From Paenibacillus sp. V4I7 (GTDB taxonomy: Bacteria; Bacillota; Bacilli; Paenibacillales; NBRC-103111), in assembly GCF_030817275.1 (NCBI RefSeq), contig NZ_JAUSZD010000002.1, positions 1,860,001-1,924,000 on the forward strand: a DNA stretch of 64,000 bases. The letters are read 5' to 3'. A program made the translations under genes and the position numbers. The notes beneath the pieces were generated by a model. It was not told the origin of the DNA and searched no databases. It was given only the letters and a program-made list of their open reading frames with translations. Every line of letters starts with the position of its first letter. Within the stretch, counting starts at the first letter, position 1. Below are positions 62,362 to 64,000 of this stretch, one piece after another.

Positions 62362-63195
62362 ATGTCATCAGATAAAGAACGATTGGATCTATTGCTTCTT
62401 GAACAAGGCTATTTTGAAAGCAGAGAAAAGGCAAAGGCCGCCATTATGGCAGGCCTTGTTTTTGCTGATGAAGAACCTGTAGATAAAGCGGGTATGAAGA
62501 TCAGCAGGAAGGCTGTTTTGAAAGTGAAAGGTGCGCTTCATCCTTATGTGAGTAGAGGCGGTCTTAAGCTAGAGAAGGCATTGAAGCAATTTGATATCGA
62601 TTTAAATGGAGCAGTTATGCTTGATATTGGAGCCTCGACAGGCGGATTTACAGACTGTGCTCTGCAAAATGGCGCCTCTTCTGTGTACGCTGTCGATGTT
62701 GGCTATAATCAATTGGACTGGTCGCTTCGTAATGACGAACGTGTTCATGTTATGGAGAGAACGAATTTTCGCTATACAAAAATGGAGGATTTGAACGGTC
62801 CACGTCCTACATTTGCAAGCATTGATGTTTCTTTCATTTCGCTGCGTATTATTTTACCGCCACTGAAAGAGATCTTGTTAGATCAGGGACGAGTGGTTGC
62901 CCTCATTAAACCTCAGTTCGAGGCGGGTAGAGAGAAAGTTGGCAAATCCGGTGTTGTTCGCGACCCTGATGTGCATGTGGATGTGTTGACCATTGTGTTA
63001 ACTTTTGCAGAAGAGTTAGGGTTTCGCTTGAAAGGGCTGACCTACTCACCAATCACAGGAGGGGAAGGGAATATTGAATTCCTTGCCTATTGGTCTAGTG
63101 ATGCGGCTGAGGATACCTCTCTTGCTGAAGCTTCTTCTCTGAAAGATTTGATTGCAGTGACAGTCAAAGAAGCACAAAAATTGCATGGCAAATAA
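62362..63195 (+). CDS. yqxC: TlyA-family rRNA methyltransferase/hemolysin-like protein YqxC
   Basis: A 277-residue protein with an N-terminal S4 RNA-binding domain (ERLDLLLLEQGYFESREKAK) and an FtsJ-type methyltransferase domain (MLDIGASTGGFTDCAL, YAVDVGYNQLDW, ALIKPQFEAG). TlyA of Mycobacterium methylates 16S and 23S rRNA. An in-frame ATG at 62329 would add 11 residues but has no ribosome site; TAGGAG lies 12 bp before this ATG. The length is close to Bacillus YqxC. Confidence 0.9.
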   Translation: MSSDKERLDLLLLEQGYFESREKAKAAIMAGLVFADEEPVDKAGMKISRKAVLKVKGALHPYVSRGGLKLEKALKQFDIDLNGAVMLDIGASTGGFTDCALQNGASSVYAVDVGYNQLDWSLRNDERVHVMERTNFRYTKMEDLNGPRPTFASIDVSFISLRIILPPLKEILLDQGRVVALIKPQFEAGREKVGKSGVVRDPDVHVDVLTIVLTFAEELGFRLKGLTYSPITGGEGNIEFLAYWSSDAAEDTSLAEASSLKDLIAVTVKEAQKLHGK

Positions 63196-63242
63196 ACTCA
63201 TCTTTGAGAACGCCTTTTTGCGGCCCAGAGATGGGTTTTTTC
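63195..63242 (+). terminator. Terminator after yqxC
   Basis: ACTCATCTTTG pairs with CAGAGATGGGT, with a CGCC/GCGG inner stem, followed by six T. Confidence 0.85.
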
Positions 63243-63251
63243 AGTAGATAG

Positions 63252-63322
63252 GAAAGTATCAGTTTCATACTTTTGCTTTGCATCTACCTTGACAAACGCA
63301 CTCGTCCCTAAGGGACGATGGA
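63252..63322 (+). repeat. 70-bp structured dispersed repeat, copy 2
   Basis: It begins with hairpin GAAAGTAT/ATACTTTT, continues GCTTTGCATC and TTGACAAACGCACTCG, then has a second hairpin GTCCCT/AGGGAC and ends GATGGA. It is the partner of 41125-41194 in opposite orientation. Stem pairing of the first hairpin is kept although its bases differ. Confidence 0.8.
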
Positions 63323-63393
63323 ATCGTTTATCCTTACTTCATAAAAAAGGATTTTCCAGGTAAATCCGCGAATACTATGGCGAGGTGAAGGAC

Positions 63394-63846
63394 ATGGAAC
63401 AAGGCGATGTTAAAGTCATTTTGTTAATCCTGATCATAGTTGTAGGCATTATCTTTTGGCGATTCAAAAGGTGGCTAGACGGACCGAATAAGAAGCGAAG
63501 AAGGATTCCCAGACACTCCGAAATACCACAGGATGAAGTCGTGGAGCTGCTTGAAGGAGCTGGCTTCGATGTGCTTGCTAGTAAAACCAGAATTCCCATC
63601 AGCATGATGATTAATGAAAGAGAACAGCTGGAAAGCCGATTATTCATCGACTATTTTGCCCAGAAAGATGAACAAATTTACCTCGTGAAAGTAGCGAAGG
63701 AACGTAAACCGCTAGAAATGACAGGAAGCGCTGTTCGCGATATGCTGCTAGCCTATAGTCTGATATATCCAGAAGCTGACGGCGTGCTATATGTGGATAT
63801 GGCTCTAAACAAAATTAAAAAAATCACATTTCATATAGAGGTGTAA
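63394..63846 (+). CDS. Membrane-anchored protein of unknown function
   Basis: A 150-residue protein with one N-terminal membrane segment ([17 protein letters not shown]), a very basic stretch (KKRRRIPR), and a mixed alpha/beta domain ([29 protein letters not shown]). The later part has some feel of a restriction-endonuclease-like fold, but no catalytic motif is certain. GAGGTGAAGG precedes the ATG. It lies 2 bp before argR, so the two are cotranscribed. Confidence 0.7.
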   Translation: MEQGDVKVILLILIIVVGIIFWRFKRWLDGPNKKRRRIPRHSEIPQDEVVELLEGAGFDVLASKTRIPISMMINEREQLESRLFIDYFAQKDEQIYLVKVAKERKPLEMTGSAVRDMLLAYSLIYPEADGVLYVDMALNKIKKITFHIEV

Positions 63847-63848
63847 GG

Positions 63849-64000
63849 ATGAAAGGTCAAAGGCATGTAAAAATCAGAGAGATTATCACGAACCACGAGA
63901 TTGAGACACAGGATGAATTGGTGGAGACTCTTCGGGCTGCTGGCTTTCATGTCACACAGGCTACAGTCTCACGCGATATCAAAGAGCTTCATCTGATTAA
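63849..64000 (+). CDS. argR: Arginine repressor ArgR/AhrC, N-terminal part
   Basis: The first 50 residues of an ArgR-family regulator, cut by the window edge. The winged helix is clear: [20 protein letters not shown], then [17 protein letters not shown]. The full protein represses arginine synthesis and activates its breakdown when arginine is bound by the C-terminal domain. GGTGTAAGG lies before the ATG. Position after yqxC matches ahrC of Bacillus subtilis. Confidence 0.94.
   Translation, partial: MKGQRHVKIREIITNHEIETQDELVETLRAAGFHVTQATVSRDIKELHLI

Overview
The window is chromosomal DNA of an endospore-forming member of the Bacillota, most likely Paenibacillus or a close relative. The evidence is a complete spoIIIA operon, splB, mntR and the gene order yqhO-yqhP-yqhQ-yqhR-aroQ-yqhT-efp ... 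yqhV-spoIIIA-accB-accC-yqhY ... nusB-folD-xseA-xseB-ispA-dxs-yqxC-argR, which follows the Bacillus subtilis yqh/yqi region. Moderate GC, strong Shine-Dalgarno sites, frequent TTG/GTG starts, a T-box and intrinsic terminators fit this. No tRNA, rRNA, CRISPR array, prophage or complete insertion sequence was seen.

Layout. 1-545: the first 61 codons of a minus-strand membrane/PAS sensor behind a cyclic-di-GMP-I riboswitch with terminator. 545-1660: HAD phosphatase and GNAT genes. 2018-5649: a full fixABCX operon (electron-bifurcating flavoprotein, quinone oxidoreductase, ferredoxin-like protein). 5800-12223: carbohydrate and accessory genes (GH36 alpha-galactosidase, DinB, AraC regulator, sugar isomerase and Gfo/Idh/MocA dehydrogenase). 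12376-22374: cell-envelope genes, including two paralogous LTA-synthase-like sulfatases, a YitT protein, a two-component system, a CPBP protease and an aldose epimerase. 22599-27729: a TetL-like drug exporter, a FrnE-type DsbA protein, and an AraC regulator divergent from a GH42 beta-galactosidase. 27789-28637: a gene-free stretch with a heptanucleotide tandem repeat. 28638-32547: a zinc-ribbon protein related to the IS1595 transposase N-terminus, yidD, a methionine T-box with metG, and a lipoprotein. 32709-37674: metal and redox genes (znuA-znuC-znuB-ccdA), splB and mntR. 37787-64000: the conserved yqh/spoIIIA/acc/isoprenoid block, interrupted by lysC and a comA-comB-UPF0756 group.

How the genes fit together. 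Several units serve sporulation: the spoIIIA channel operon, spore photoproduct lyase, and probably sulfolactate synthesis by ComA/ComB. MntR and a Zur-like site suggest metal-controlled expression. LysC, AroQ, MetG and ArgR concern amino acid metabolism; AccB/AccC fatty acids; IspA/Dxs isoprenoids.

The most unusual signal is a family of short repeats of about 40 bp. Each carries an AGTTTTC/GAAAACT-type hairpin and ends in the Shine-Dalgarno sequence of the next gene. They precede the aldose epimerase gene, accC, yqhY, nusB and folD, often in tandem. Other unexplained elements are a 70-bp structured repeat in opposite orientations near 41.1 and 63.3 kb, a 17-bp motif near 8.3 and 28.0 kb, the heptamer array, and inverted repeats upstream of yqhV. 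All family assignments come from reading motifs; no database search was possible.
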